Below, piece after piece: positions 56,272-64,000 of a DNA stretch of 64,000 nucleotides. The stretch comes from Paracoccus laeviglucosivorans (GTDB lineage Bacteria; Pseudomonadota; Alphaproteobacteria; Rhodobacterales; Rhodobacteraceae): contig NZ_FXTK01000003.1 in assembly GCF_900182695.1 (NCBI RefSeq), positions 62,001-126,000 of the forward strand, written 5' to 3'. How positions within the stretch are numbered: the stretch's first letter is position 1; every line of letters begins with the position of its first letter. Under the pieces are notes generated by a model, which was not told the DNA's origin, made no database searches, and saw only the letters and a list, made by a program, of their open reading frames with translations. Made by a program: the position numbers and the translations under genes.

Positions 56272-58260
56272 GTGCAGCACGATCTTGAGGCCGCCGGGGA
56301 TTCCCGGCGGCTTTTCGTTTACAATGGCGGCTTTTTCACCAGGCCGCGCATCCGCCGCATCATGTCGCTGGCAGGATGGATCCCGACAATCGGACTGCCC
56401 GGCCCCGACGACCTGATCGGAGTTTGGGGCGCAAGCCCCACTGCATGGCGCGGTGAACGCATGGCGATGCGCCGCGGCGCGGGCCTGATGCGGGTCGAGG
56501 ACGCCTTTCTGCGTTCCATCCTGCCCGGCCGCGCGCCGGGGCTTGGCAAACGCGGACCTATCGGCCTGATCCTTGATCCGCACGGCCTGCATTTTCGCCC
56601 CGACACCCCATCGCTGCTGGAACGACTGATCGCGCAGCCGCAGACTGCCGCCATGCAGGATGCCGCCAAAATGGGTATCGCGCGGCTGATCGCAGCGGAT
56701 CTGTCCAAATACAACGCGCATCTGCCCACGACCCCACTGCCCAAACCGGGCTATGTGCTGGTGATCGACCAGACGCGCGGCGATGCGTCGCTGCTGGGCG
56801 CGGGACGGGCGGAATTCGCAGCAATGCTGCAAGCCGCGCGGGACGAAAACCTCGGCGAGCGCGTGGTGATCCGCAGCCATCCCGAAACCGCATCCGGCCT
56901 GCGTCCCGGTCATTTCACCCGCGACGACCTGCGCACGGGTGACGAATTCTGCGATGGCCCCGTCTCGCCTTGGGCTCTGCTGGCTGGCGCGGCGCGTATC
57001 TATGTCATGTCTTCGCAACTGGGGTATGAGGCGATGCTCGCCGGGCATCGTCCCCGCATCTTTGGCCAGCCGTTTTACGCGGGCTGGGGCCTGTCGGAGG
57101 ATCAGCATGGCTTTCCGCGACGCGCGCCCCGGACCATTCAGACATTGTTCGCCGCCAGCCACCTGATCGCGCCCGTCTGGTATGATCCCTGCGCCGACCG
57201 CCTGACCGATTTCGAAGGCGCGGTTCGCCAGTTGGAGGCCGAGGCGCAGGCATGGCGTCAGGACCATGCCGGACATCTGGCTTATGGAATGCGCCTGTGG
57301 AAACGGCCCTTCATGGCGCGCGTCTTCGGTAACGGACGCGGCGTGCGGTTTACCGCCAAGCCGCAGGGCACAACGCTGGCATGGGCCAATCGCGCAAATG
57401 AAGCCCCCGGCGCGATCCGCGTCGAAGACGGCTTTATCCGTTCGCGCGGGCTTGGCGCGGCGCTGGTTCCGCCCCTGTCGCTTGTCGCCGATGATCTGGG
57501 CATCTATTACGACCCGACCCGCGAAAGCCGCTTCGAACGCATCATCGCGCTGCCGCTGCCGCCTCAGGGGGGGGCGCGGGCGCAGGCGCTGGCCAAGGCG
57601 CTGAACCGCGCAGGTGTCACGAAATACAACCTTGCCGGCGCCGTTCCAGACCTGCCACCGGGTCATCGTATTCTCGTGCCGGGACAGGTCGAGGATGACG
57701 CCTCGATCCGTCTGGGCGCGGGGGCGGAACGCACGAACCTTGCCCTGCTGACCCGCGCAAGGGCGGAAAACCCCGATGCCGTGCTGATTTATAAACCCCA
57801 CCCTGATGTCGAGGCGGGGCTGCGTCCCGGCCTGATCGGTGCGGATGATCTGGCCCGGCTTGCCGACGTGGTGGCCCAGCAGACCAGTGCCAGCGCATTG
57901 ATGGCACAGGTCGATGAGGTGTGGACCATCACCTCGACCATGGGTTTCGAGGCGCTGCTGCGCGGCATCCCCGTCACCACGCTGGGCGCGCCGTTCTATG
58001 CAGGCTGGGGGCTGACGCGCGACCTTGGCCCTGTGCCCAACCGGCGGCAGACGCAGGCCGATCTGCCCAAACTGGCCCATGCCGCGCTGATCGCTTATCC
58101 GCGCTATTACGATCCGGTCAGCCGCCTGCCTTGCCCGCCCGAGATTGCGCTGATGCGCCTGTCCGATCCGCGTTTCACGGCCAAGGGGGGACTCGCGAAC
58201 CGCGTGTTGGCCAAGATGCAGGGCATCTTCAGCAGCTATGCGTGGATTTGGCGGCGTTAA
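56272..58260 (+). CDS. kpsC: Capsule polysaccharide KpsC-type KDO transferase
   Basis: 662 residues in two similar halves, each with a VEDAFLRS/VEDGFIRS motif and a C-terminal FYAGWGL (twice), as in E. coli KpsC, the dual beta-KDO transferase. GVWGASPTAWRGE and STMGFEALLRGIPV are among the shared signatures. The start is a GTG at 56272, four bases after kpsD; family-like residues (RRLFVYNGGFF) lie immediately downstream. An ATG at 56362 would lose them. A perfect hairpin and T-run (56290-56315) lies within these first codons. Convergent with ribD, overlapping four bases. Confidence 0.87.
   Translation: MQHDLEAAGDSRRLFVYNGGFFTRPRIRRIMSLAGWIPTIGLPGPDDLIGVWGASPTAWRGERMAMRRGAGLMRVEDAFLRSILPGRAPGLGKRGPIGLILDPHGLHFRPDTPSLLERLIAQPQTAAMQDAAKMGIARLIAADLSKYNAHLPTTPLPKPGYVLVIDQTRGDASLLGAGRAEFAAMLQAARDENLGERVVIRSHPETASGLRPGHFTRDDLRTGDEFCDGPVSPWALLAGAARIYVMSSQLGYEAMLAGHRPRIFGQPFYAGWGLSEDQHGFPRRAPRTIQTLFAASHLIAPVWYDPCADRLTDFEGAVRQLEAEAQAWRQDHAGHLAYGMRLWKRPFMARVFGNGRGVRFTAKPQGTTLAWANRANEAPGAIRVEDGFIRSRGLGAALVPPLSLVADDLGIYYDPTRESRFERIIALPLPPQGGARAQALAKALNRAGVTKYNLAGAVPDLPPGHRILVPGQVEDDASIRLGAGAERTNLALLTRARAENPDAVLIYKPHPDVEAGLRPGLIGADDLARLADVVAQQTSASALMAQVDEVWTITSTMGFEALLRGIPVTTLGAPFYAGWGLTRDLGPVPNRRQTQADLPKLAHAALIAYPRYYDPVSRLPCPPEIALMRLSDPRFTAKGGLANRVLAKMQGIFSSYAWIWRR
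56290..56315 (+). terminator. Terminator-like hairpin at the kpsD-kpsC junction
   Basis: GCCGCCGGG (56290-56298) pairs with CCCGGCGGC (56303-56311) around GATT, followed by TTTTCGTTT. It begins 23 bases after the kpsD stop and inside the first codons of kpsC as I place them. It could terminate kpsD transcription partially or attenuate kpsC. Confidence 0.7.
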
Positions 58261-59252
58261 TCGCGCAGCCAGCGATGGAACAGATCTGGCCCGATGCGCC
58301 GCGTTTCGACCAGCCGAAAACGCGGCGCATCGGCCAATCGGGTCAGTCCCAATTCGCCGGTGGCGGGGCGCCCGTCCCCCCCCAGCACCACGCCTGCGGT
58401 ATAGCCGACCAGTTGATCGACCAACCCGGCCCGCAGCAGACTGGCGGCCAGAACCCCGCCGCCTTCGCAAAACACGCGCGTCAGGCCACGCGACCCCAGT
58501 TCGGTCATAAGCGCATCGGGATCGCCACCGACCTGCCAAAGCGGCCCATGATCCGCGCCTTCGGGCGGCAGGTCCGGCAGTACATCCGAGGACACGACGA
58601 CCCGAACCGGCTGACGCACCGATCCAAAGCCGCGCACGTTCAGTCCCGGTCGATCGGCGCGCGCCGTGCCGCCGCCCACCATCACCGCGTCATGGATCAT
58701 ACGCAGCGCATGGACATGGCGGCGGGCAGCCGGTCCTGTGATCCACTGGCTTTCGCCGTTGGCGGTGGCGATCCGTCCGTCGAAACTGGTCGCAAGTTTC
58801 AGCGTCAGCATCGGCCGCCCCTGCATCACTCGCGTCAGGAAACCCTGCTGCATGGCGCGTGCCTGCGCCTCGCGCACGCCGGTCGTCACCTCGATCCCCG
58901 CTTCGCGCAGCATCGCATGGCCACGGCCCGAAACACGCGGATCGGGATCGGTCATGGCGCTAACGACACGCGCAACCCCCGCTGCGATCAACGCATTGGC
59001 GCAGGGCGGGGTCTTGCCGAAATGTGAACACGGCTCCAGCGTGACATAGGCCGTGGCACCACGCGCGGCATCGCCCGCCTGCGCCAGTGCCCGAACCTCG
59101 GCATGGGGGCGGCCGCCGGGCTGGGTCCAGCCGCGCCCGACGATGCGACCGTCCTGCACGATCACGCAACCCACGGCCGGGTTCGGCCAGACATTGCCCA
59201 ATCCGCGCCGGGCCAAACCCAGCGCGTGATCCATGTGCTGGGCGTCGTTCAC
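58257..59252 (-). CDS. ribD: Bifunctional riboflavin deaminase/reductase RibD
   Basis: 331 residues. Zinc deaminase motifs HAEVRAL and [11 protein letters not shown] lie in the N domain; [18 protein letters not shown] and the reductase fold ([18 protein letters not shown]) follow. It deaminates and reduces the pyrimidine intermediate of riboflavin. Stop overlaps kpsC; start overlaps nrdR by four bases. Confidence 0.94.
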   Translation of the reverse strand: MNDAQHMDHALGLARRGLGNVWPNPAVGCVIVQDGRIVGRGWTQPGGRPHAEVRALAQAGDAARGATAYVTLEPCSHFGKTPPCANALIAAGVARVVSAMTDPDPRVSGRGHAMLREAGIEVTTGVREAQARAMQQGFLTRVMQGRPMLTLKLATSFDGRIATANGESQWITGPAARRHVHALRMIHDAVMVGGGTARADRPGLNVRGFGSVRQPVRVVVSSDVLPDLPPEGADHGPLWQVGGDPDALMTELGSRGLTRVFCEGGGVLAASLLRAGLVDQLVGYTAGVVLGGDGRPATGELGLTRLADAPRFRLVETRRIGPDLFHRWLRD

Positions 59253-59713
59253 TCGCCGACGGCGCCGGGACGCAGTTCGGACACGAACTTGTCGAAATCG
59301 TCGGCTGCCTGGAAGTTCTTGTAAACACTGGCAAAGCGGACATAGGACACGGTGTCGATCCGGGCCAGCGTCTCCATCACGATCTCACCGATGACCTTCG
59401 ACGGCACATCGGTATCGCCCATGCTTTCCAAACGCCGCACGATGCCTGAAATCATCTGGTCGATCCGCTCTGGATCGATTGGGCGTTTCTGCATGGCGAT
59501 GCGGATGGAACGCTCCAGCTTGGCGCGGTCGAAATCCTCGCGCCGACCGCTGGTCTTGACCACGACCAGATCGCGCAACTGCACCCGTTCATAGGTCGTG
59601 AAACGGCCACCGCAGGCCGGGCAGAAACGCCGCCTGCGGATCGCCACGTTATCTTCGGCAGGACGCGAATCCTTTACCTGGGTGTCCACATTTCCGCAGA
59701 ACGGACAGCGCAT
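59249..59713 (-). CDS. nrdR: Transcriptional repressor NrdR
   Basis: 154 residues. N-terminal zinc ribbon (MRCPFCG and [12 protein letters not shown], four Cys), then an ATP-cone ([20 protein letters not shown]). It represses ribonucleotide reductase genes in response to ATP/dATP. In many alphaproteobacteria it heads the rib operon, as here. Confidence 0.95.
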   Translation of the reverse strand: MRCPFCGNVDTQVKDSRPAEDNVAIRRRRFCPACGGRFTTYERVQLRDLVVVKTSGRREDFDRAKLERSIRIAMQKRPIDPERIDQMISGIVRRLESMGDTDVPSKVIGEIVMETLARIDTVSYVRFASVYKNFQAADDFDKFVSELRPGAVGE

Positions 59714-59799
59714 CCATTGTCCCCCGATAGGTCAGAACCGCAGCCAGTATAGGCAAGCCCGAAAGCCTTGGGTAGTCCGCAGTTGCCACCACAAGATAA

Positions 59800-61035
<1,236 letters not shown>

Positions 61036-61052
61036 GCGCCGCTGACAGAAAC

Positions 61053-61085
61053 AAAACCGCCGCGAGATGATCGCGGCGGTTCTTT
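61053..61085. terminator. Bidirectional terminator between TRAP genes
   Basis: AACCGCCGCGA (61055-61065) pairs perfectly with TCGCGGCGGTT (61071-61081) around GATGA, flanked by an A-run and CTTTC. It separates the convergent takP and dctM genes. Confidence 0.8.
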
Positions 61086-61088
61086 CAT

Positions 61089-62909
61089 TCAGTTTGCAGG
61101 CGCGCCCAGCCCCGGTGGCGGACCCGATAATGGATCCAATCCCCCCGAGGGTGCCGCAGGTGCCGCATCCGGCGCCGGGGCCGTGCCGCCGCCGAAATCC
61201 GGCACGCCGCCCAATCCGCCAAGGTCGCCAGCCGCTGGCGCATCGCCACTGGCAGGTGCGCCAAACGGATCGCCAAGACCGCCCAGCCCGCCAAGTCCCT
61301 GCGTCTCGGGAATTTCGATCGTGACGTTGGTGGTATCGATGGGCGGGCCCTTGTAATGCATGACAAGCCCCGGAAAAGCCATCACGATGCCGACCATGAC
61401 AAGCTGGATGCAGACATAGGGGACCGCGCCCCAGTAGATCTGACCCGTCGTCACCGGCTCCATCATGCGGCCCGTCACCTTGTCCTTATACGCGACCTTG
61501 GGCGCGACGGATCGCAGGAAGAACAGCGAAAAGCCGAATGGTGGGTGCATGAAGCTGGTCTGCATGTTGACGCCCAGCAAGACGCCGAACCAGATCAGGT
61601 CGATCCCCAACGATTCCGCCGCAGGGGCCAACAGCGGCACGATGATAAAGGCCAGCTCGAAGAAATCGAGAAAGAAGGCCAGCAGAAACACCAGGATCGA
61701 GACGGCGATCAGAAAGCCGTATTCGCCCCCCGGCAACGAGGTCAGCAGATGCTCGACCCAGATATGGCCGTTGACGCCATAGAATGTCAGCGAAAAGACC
61801 CGCGCACCGATCAGGATGAACATGACAAAGGCCGACAGCCGGGTCGTGGCCAGCAATGCCTGCCGGATCACGTCATAGTTCAGCCGCCCTTTCATCGCGG
61901 CCAGCAACAGCGCGCCGACGGCGCCCATCGCGCCGCCTTCGGTGGGCGTGGCGATGCCAAGAAAGATCGTGCCCAGCACCAGAAAGATCAGTGCAAGCGG
62001 CGGGATCAGAACGATGATGACCTGCTGCGCCAACCGCGACATCAGGTTGGTCTTCAGGCTTTTGTCCAGCAGGGCCGCCACATAGACCGCGATGATGGCC
62101 AGCGCGGGGGCCAGAATGTCGGCATCCTTGCCGTGCGTGGGATAAAGCCAGCGAAAGGCGAACCAGCCGATTGCCGCCGTGACGAGCAGCGCGACCAGCA
62201 GCGACATGACGCCCGAACCCAGCGTCCGCGCCTCGGGCGGCAGTGCCGGGACTGAGGCAGGCTTCAGGATCGACGTGACAAAGATATACAGCATATACAG
62301 CCCGGTCAGCACCAGACCCGGAAACAGCGCACCTGCATACATGTCACCCACCGACCGCCCCAACTGGTCGGCCAGCACGATCAGCACCAACGAGGGCGGA
62401 ATGATCTGCGCCAGCGTGCCCGAGGCCGCGATGGTCCCCGATGCGATGCGCCGGTCATAGCCATAGCGCAACATGATCGGCAATGAGATCAGCCCCATCG
62501 CAATCACCGATGCCGCAACGACTCCGGTGGTCGCCGCCAGCAGCGCGCCGACGATGATCACGGCATAGGCCAGACCACCCCGGATCGGCCCGAAAAGCTG
62601 ACCCACGGTGTCGAGCAGATCCTCGGCCATGCCGGATTTTTCCAGCAGGATGCCCATGAAAGTAAAGAACGGAATGGCCAGCAATGTCTCATTTGACATC
62701 ACCCCCCATAAGCGTTCGGGCATGGCGTTCAGCAAAGGCCAGGACAGGTTGATCGTGCCGCCCGAAAGCGGTGCAAGCTCGACCCCGATGATAAAGAACA
62801 GCAGCCCGTTTGCGGCCAGCGCGAAGGCCACCGGATAGCCGAACAGCAAAAACATCACGAGCGAGGCGAACATGATCGGCGCCATGTTCTGCGCGATGAA
62901 GATCATCAT
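61089..62909 (-). CDS. TRAP transporter large membrane subunit (DctM) with glycine/proline-rich tail
   Basis: 606 residues with ~14 hydrophobic segments of the DctM type, longer than typical because of an extra inserted membrane region (about residues 230-330). Conserved patterns are FFTFMGILLEKSGMAED and the GVNMQTSFMHPPFGFSLFF segment. The last 71 residues (536-606) are Gly/Leu/Ala/Pro-rich (GLGGLGGLGDPFGAP and similar), not part of the normal fold. The start overlaps the dctQ stop (ATGA). It likely works with TakP. Confidence 0.9.
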   Translation of the reverse strand: MMIFIAQNMAPIMFASLVMFLLFGYPVAFALAANGLLFFIIGVELAPLSGGTINLSWPLLNAMPERLWGVMSNETLLAIPFFTFMGILLEKSGMAEDLLDTVGQLFGPIRGGLAYAVIIVGALLAATTGVVAASVIAMGLISLPIMLRYGYDRRIASGTIAASGTLAQIIPPSLVLIVLADQLGRSVGDMYAGALFPGLVLTGLYMLYIFVTSILKPASVPALPPEARTLGSGVMSLLVALLVTAAIGWFAFRWLYPTHGKDADILAPALAIIAVYVAALLDKSLKTNLMSRLAQQVIIVLIPPLALIFLVLGTIFLGIATPTEGGAMGAVGALLLAAMKGRLNYDVIRQALLATTRLSAFVMFILIGARVFSLTFYGVNGHIWVEHLLTSLPGGEYGFLIAVSILVFLLAFFLDFFELAFIIVPLLAPAAESLGIDLIWFGVLLGVNMQTSFMHPPFGFSLFFLRSVAPKVAYKDKVTGRMMEPVTTGQIYWGAVPYVCIQLVMVGIVMAFPGLVMHYKGPPIDTTNVTIEIPETQGLGGLGGLGDPFGAPASGDAPAAGDLGGLGGVPDFGGGTAPAPDAAPAAPSGGLDPLSGPPPGLGAPAN

Positions 62910-63526
62910 TTGCGCGGCTCCGTCTTGGTATCATCGTCAAGCGCGGCTTCCATGTCGCGCGCCATCGCCTCGCCCTCAAGCGCGGCAGCCTCATGCGCTG
63001 AAACGAACGGGTTCGGATCGGGGATTATGCCGCGCATCACCGCGATTTTCTTGACGATTTCCGATATGCCCTGAAAGAACAGCATGATGAAACCGGCCAG
63101 CAGCATGGCCTTGGCCGGCCACAGAACCAGCCCGCCCGCATTGGTAGAAACCTCTCCGCTATGATAGCTGCGCATCACCCACGGGATCAGCAGCCAGATC
63201 ATCAGCGTGATAAAGGGCATCAGGAACAGCACATGGCCGATCAGGTCGATCCAGTGCTGTCTGCGCCTGCGCCATATCCCATAGATGATGTCGATGCGGA
63301 TATGTTCGTTTTCCTTCAGCGTATAGGCTGCGGCACCCAGAAACGCCGCGCCGAACAGATACCATTGCAGCTCCAGCCAAGCGTTCGATGACGTATTCAT
63401 CACCTTGCGCACCACGGCATTGCCCGCGCTGACAAGAACGGCGACAAGGATCAGCCATGTCACCGCTTGTCCAATAAAGGTATTCACGCGGTCGATCCCG
63501 CGTGACAGGCCCAACAGGGCGTTCAT
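62906..63526 (-). CDS. TRAP transporter small membrane subunit (DctQ)
   Basis: 206 residues with four hydrophobic helices (WLILVAVLVSAGNAVVRKV, MLLAGFIMLFF and others) and the ELQWYLFGAAFLGAAAYTLKENEHIRID motif of DctQ proteins. ATG 63526 follows GGGAGG by 8 bases; a GTG three codons earlier is possible. Co-transcribed with the dctM gene downstream. Confidence 0.9.
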   Translation of the reverse strand: MNALLGLSRGIDRVNTFIGQAVTWLILVAVLVSAGNAVVRKVMNTSSNAWLELQWYLFGAAFLGAAAYTLKENEHIRIDIIYGIWRRRRQHWIDLIGHVLFLMPFITLMIWLLIPWVMRSYHSGEVSTNAGGLVLWPAKAMLLAGFIMLFFQGISEIVKKIAVMRGIIPDPNPFVSAHEAAALEGEAMARDMEAALDDDTKTEPRK

Positions 63527-63638
63527 GCCAGTCACCTCCCTAGCTATTTAGCCGCCCTCCTCAGGCGGATCGCCGGTTTTCCGGTCGTTGATAGGGGAAA
63601 GTTATGAATGAAGCGTTGATTCCGTCAAGCAGCGGTCC

Positions 63639-64000
63639 CTATAGCACTGTGGAAAGTGCAAGTAACGCTGCGACCTCGCCCACCTGTTGCATTGCGCCCA
63701 GCACATCGCCCGTCTGTCCACCCAATCGACGGCGGGCGTTTCTGGCGACAAGCGCCTGCGCCGTGCCGCAGGCAAGAACTGCAAGAACCGCCGCACCAAA
63801 GCCGCATAGCGCCGCAAGCGCCGCGCCGATGGCCAGCCCGGTCCAGACCGCGCCTGTGGTCGGGCGGCCTGCCAGCCTGCCCAGACCGTCGCTGCGCGCA
63901 GGTGGCAACCAGCGCAAACCAGCCCCCATGCCCGCCCGCGACAACGCAGCGGCAGCGATCAGCGCCAGCGCTGCTTGATCCGTATCAGCCAGCGCCGCGA
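63639..64000 (-). CDS. cobS: Adenosylcobinamide-GDP ribazoletransferase, C-terminal fragment
   Basis: About 120 residues at the C-terminal end of a gene that continues past 64000; the frame is open to the edge. ADTDQAALALIAAAAL, GRPTTGAVWTGL and RRLGGQTGDVLGAMQQVGE are CobS hallmarks; several membrane helices. CobS makes adenosylcobalamin phosphate/cobalamin. An internal TTG at 63944 is not the true start. Confidence 0.88.
   Translation of the reverse strand, partial: AALADTDQAALALIAAAALSRAGMGAGLRWLPPARSDGLGRLAGRPTTGAVWTGLAIGAALAALCGFGAAVLAVLACGTAQALVARNARRRLGGQTGDVLGAMQQVGEVAALLALSTVL

Noticed and set aside
56173..58539. 788-codon open frame antisense to kpsC
   Set aside because: Composition-driven shadow of kpsC; the protein is Arg/Gln/His-rich with no family features.

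Overview
The window is a GC-rich alphaproteobacterial chromosome segment that most resembles Rhodobacteraceae, probably Paracoccus or a close relative. The signs are a fused MrpA/B antiporter subunit, a supernumerary complex I subunit (NDUFS4-like), a TakP-type TRAP binding protein, an alphaproteobacterial tRNA-His (G1:U72, A73, no G-1), and a riboflavin operon containing nrdR and nusB. I see no insertion sequence, prophage, CRISPR array or rRNA. Gene density is high and many neighbours overlap by 1-20 bases.

Layout. 0-3 kb: start of mrpC and a fused mrpA/B (minus). 3-9 kb: a six-gene minus-strand operon with an SGNH esterase, GT61 glycosyltransferase, hexapeptide acetyltransferase, AMP-forming acyl ligase, stand-alone carrier protein and PLP decarboxylase. 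9-13 kb: a universal stress protein, then gmd-colC-colD (minus), which together predict GDP-L-colitose. 13-20.5 kb: proS, AI-2E family permease, hda, ppk1, ppx. 20.7-27 kb: dipeptidase, small monooxygenase-like gene, orphan ParA, I78 inhibitor lipoprotein, uvrB, NDUFS4-like gene, GST-like gene, tRNA-Gln. 27-31.5 kb: HI0933-type flavoprotein, and kpsT-kpsE-kdsA for group 2 capsule export and KDO supply. 31.7-38.5 kb: UDG-family gene, SseB, DUF882 protein, L,D-transpeptidase, lpxD with its own ACP and ketoacyl synthase. 38.5-45 kb: ferredoxin, TetR regulator with a dyad operator, typA with a structured leader and an upstream 24-residue membrane microprotein, small metabolic genes, BolA-Grx4. 45-50 kb: holin-X and LEA-like DUF883 proteins, sulfotransferase, tRNA-His, mmcB, DUF481 barrel.

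50-59.7 kb holds the riboflavin genes nrdR-ribD and ribE-hypothetical-ribB-ribH-nusB (minus). They are separated by an oppositely oriented capsule block kpsS-kpsD-kpsC. 59.9-63.5 kb is a TRAP transporter with the binding protein convergent to the membrane subunits. The right edge cuts cobS.

Much of the window serves the cell surface: two capsule-export blocks, KDO synthesis, lipid A acylation (lpxD, ACP, KAS), a predicted colitose pathway, and the unusual carrier-protein operon, which may attach a decarboxylated amino-acid or acyl group to a glycan. The strongest candidates for undescribed biology are that operon (3070-8963), the typA leader hairpin with the adjacent microprotein (41456-41610), and the capsule block inside the riboflavin operon with a terminator hairpin over the start of kpsC.
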